A stretch of 64,000 nt of DNA, from NCBI GenBank assembly GCA_016841425.1, contig JAENZE010000006.1, positions 8,362 through 72,361 on the forward strand, read 5' to 3'. The notes beneath the pieces were generated by a model that searched no databases, was not told where the DNA came from, and saw nothing but the letters and a program-made list of their open reading frames with translations. Source of the stretch: Syntrophomonas sp. (GTDB lineage: Bacteria; Bacillota; Syntrophomonadia; Syntrophomonadales; Syntrophomonadaceae). The stretch's first letter is position 1; the number at the start of each line of letters is the position of its first letter. The translations under genes and the position numbers were made by a program. Below, piece by piece: positions 62,667-64,000 of the stretch.

Positions 62667-63389
62667 TTATTCGATTTTTCTAATTTCACGCTGAAGCCGC
62701 TTTAAGATTCGCTTTTCCAGCCTGGATATATAGGACTGGGAAATACCTAGAATATCAGCGACTTCTTTCTGAGTCTTCTCACCGCCGCCCATTAGGCCAA
62801 AGCGAAGCTGAATTATGGTCTTCTCGCGGTTGGTCAATTTATGCATAGCCTGCCAAAGGAGGCTTTTTTCCACTTCTCCTTCAATTTTCTTATAAATCAT
62901 GTCACTCTCAGTCCCCAAAACGTCCGAGAGCAAAAGCTCGTTCCCATCCCAATCAACATTAAGGGGTTCATCCAGTGATATATCGCTTCTATTTTTAAGG
63001 TTTCTGCGCAGATACATTAAAATCTCATTTTCTATGCAGCGTGATGCATAGGTAGCCAGTTTTATATTTTTGCTCGGTTCAAAGGTATTGACTGCCTTAA
63101 TTAAGCCGATAGTTCCTATGGAAACCAGGTCTTCTATATTAATACCGGTGTTTTCAAATTTCTTGGCTATATAGACTACTAATCTCAGGTTATGCTCTAT
63201 AAGTGTCGACTTGACCGTCATCTCACCCTGCCCCAACCTGAAAATTAAATCCATTTCCTGGCGTTCACCCAGGGGAGGTGGCAGTACTTCGGTAGACCCA
63301 ATATAATGTATACTTCTGCTTAATTTAAGTGACAGAATAATTTTTATCATCCGGAGCCTGAATTTACTAAAGTCTGCTGACCATCTCAT
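62667..63389 (-). CDS. sigE: Sporulation sigma factor SigE (pro-form)
   Basis: Early mother-cell sigma factor, 240 residues. An N-terminal amphipathic pro-sequence (1-~28) precedes [14 protein letters not shown], where SpoIIGA cleaves. Region 2 is [86 protein letters not shown] and the C-terminal [28 protein letters not shown] are diagnostic of SigE. It is 11 bp after spoIIGA; ATG with GGAGG spacing. Confidence 0.98.
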   Translation of the reverse strand: MRWSADFSKFRLRMIKIILSLKLSRSIHYIGSTEVLPPPLGERQEMDLIFRLGQGEMTVKSTLIEHNLRLVVYIAKKFENTGINIEDLVSIGTIGLIKAVNTFEPSKNIKLATYASRCIENEILMYLRRNLKNRSDISLDEPLNVDWDGNELLLSDVLGTESDMIYKKIEGEVEKSLLWQAMHKLTNREKTIIQLRFGLMGGGEKTQKEVADILGISQSYISRLEKRILKRLQREIRKIE

Positions 63390-63400
63390 AATATCTCCTC

Positions 63401-64000
63401 CTATCCACCCTCAACTATTTCTGCCGGCACCAACATCTGATATTTGTTCTGGGAAGTCAATTTCCCTTTGTAAATACCAATAACCATGTTCTTATACAGG
63501 GGGTGATTTTTACCCAGGTCCACCTTTACTTCATCAGCCCTCATACCTACCAGCATTCCATTGTTTTTACCAATTGAAGTGAAAGGAATGAGTCGCAAAC
63601 GCCTGGACCAGCTGGAGACTATCAAATCATCCAGCATACGACCTTCATCATGGTTGTTCTCCATGGCTTCTTGTACATCTCCCGGCAGACAATCTTTAAG
63701 AAAATCATACTCGGCGATTATTACTGGTTTGTTAGTTAATGGGTCTCGGAGGCTGTTTCCAGTATCGAGGAACCCTTTCCCGGTGCAGGTCTTTTGTTCG
63801 AATTTCATTTCCACCCTGAATTTCAAGAGGTCGGGTATGACCCGATTAGCAATGATTTTCCCCCCAAAAGTTCCTATCAATAACGCACATACGACTCCCA
63901 CCACCAGCCAGAAATAGTTGGAATTAAAACCAATCACGTCGGCTTTTATCATATATGAAAAGGCTATTGTGGCTCCTGCTACAGTGAAGTTGATAGCGTA
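63401..64000 (-). CDS. spoIIGA: Sporulation sigma-E processing peptidase SpoIIGA (partial)
   Basis: The C-terminal ~200 residues of the membrane aspartic protease that activates pro-SigE; the N-terminal membrane region continues past 64000. The last two membrane helices ([37 protein letters not shown]) precede the soluble domain with the catalytic motif [19 protein letters not shown]. Later [24 protein letters not shown] is also typical. It is immediately upstream of sigE. The frame is open to the window edge; the ATG at 63952 is internal. Confidence 0.95.
   Translation of the reverse strand, partial: YAINFTVAGATIAFSYMIKADVIGFNSNYFWLVVGVVCALLIGTFGGKIIANRVIPDLLKFRVEMKFEQKTCTGKGFLDTGNSLRDPLTNKPVIIAEYDFLKDCLPGDVQEAMENNHDEGRMLDDLIVSSWSRRLRLIPFTSIGKNNGMLVGMRADEVKVDLGKNHPLYKNMVIGIYKGKLTSQNKYQMLVPAEIVEGG

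Noticed and set aside
1-64000. CRISPR arrays, rRNA or tRNA genes, prophage
   Set aside because: No regularly spaced repeats with unique spacers, no rRNA or cloverleaf sequence, and no phage structural genes were seen.

Overview
The window is a stretch of chromosome from an anaerobic-type, endospore-forming, flagellated Firmicute of the class Clostridia. The signs are spoIIGA-sigE-sigG, codY, a PolC-type replicase, hslUV (clpQY), a SwrB-like gene, and a fla/che operon placed between codY and rpsB as in Bacillus. A Syntrophomonas-like origin is plausible from gene order and repeat style, but this is only an inference. Almost every gene lies on the minus strand, so the biological order runs from 64000 down to 1. 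The order dprA-topA-trmFO-xerC-hslV-hslU-codY-[fla/che]-rpsB-tsf-pyrH-frr-uppS-cdsA-dxr-rseP-ispG-proS-polC-rimP-nusA-ylxR-ylxQ-infB closely follows the Bacillus subtilis map.

Region by region, from the high end. 61.4-64.0 kb: the sporulation block spoIIGA (partial), sigE and sigG, plus a new-looking 45-residue membrane peptide behind sigG. 58.9-61.4 kb: a small accessory island with an orphan beta-class DNA methyltransferase, a small plus-strand membrane protein, a gene remnant and two long palindromic elements. 50.6-58.9 kb: DNA uptake/topology, tRNA modification, recombinase, HslUV protease and CodY, closed by a strong terminator. 19.7-50.5 kb: about 33 genes for the flagellar basal body, hook, export apparatus, C-ring switch, flagellar placement (FlhF/FlhG), c-di-GMP brake (PilZ) and chemotaxis (CheA, CheW, CheB, CheC, CheD, CheY), ending in sigD, a FapA-like gene and a SwrB-like gene. 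Flagellin, MotA/MotB and CheR are not here.

18.3-19.6 kb: a second insertion between the motility block and rpsB, holding a plus-strand antitoxin-like gene with a frameshifted small toxin gene, a palindromic element and a 28-codon ORF. 9.4-18.4 kb: rpsB, tsf, pyrH, frr, uppS, cdsA, an AI-2E-family permease, dxr, rseP and ispG (translation, lipid and isoprenoid precursors). 1-9.4 kb: proS with an unexplained structured leader, mgtC, polC, then the rimP-nusA-ylxR-ylxQ-infB operon with its own promoter and attenuator-like hairpin.

Points most worth a second look: a PolC polymerase that lacks the embedded 3'-5' proofreading exonuclease; a ~270-nt structured proS leader without a recognisable T-box; a palindromic repeat family at three loci; the frameshifted toxin; an hslU gene that appears to start at CTG; and in-frame 27-bp tandem repeats in infB. 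Start sites were chosen by Shine-Dalgarno spacing and comparison with remembered family N-termini; no database search was possible.
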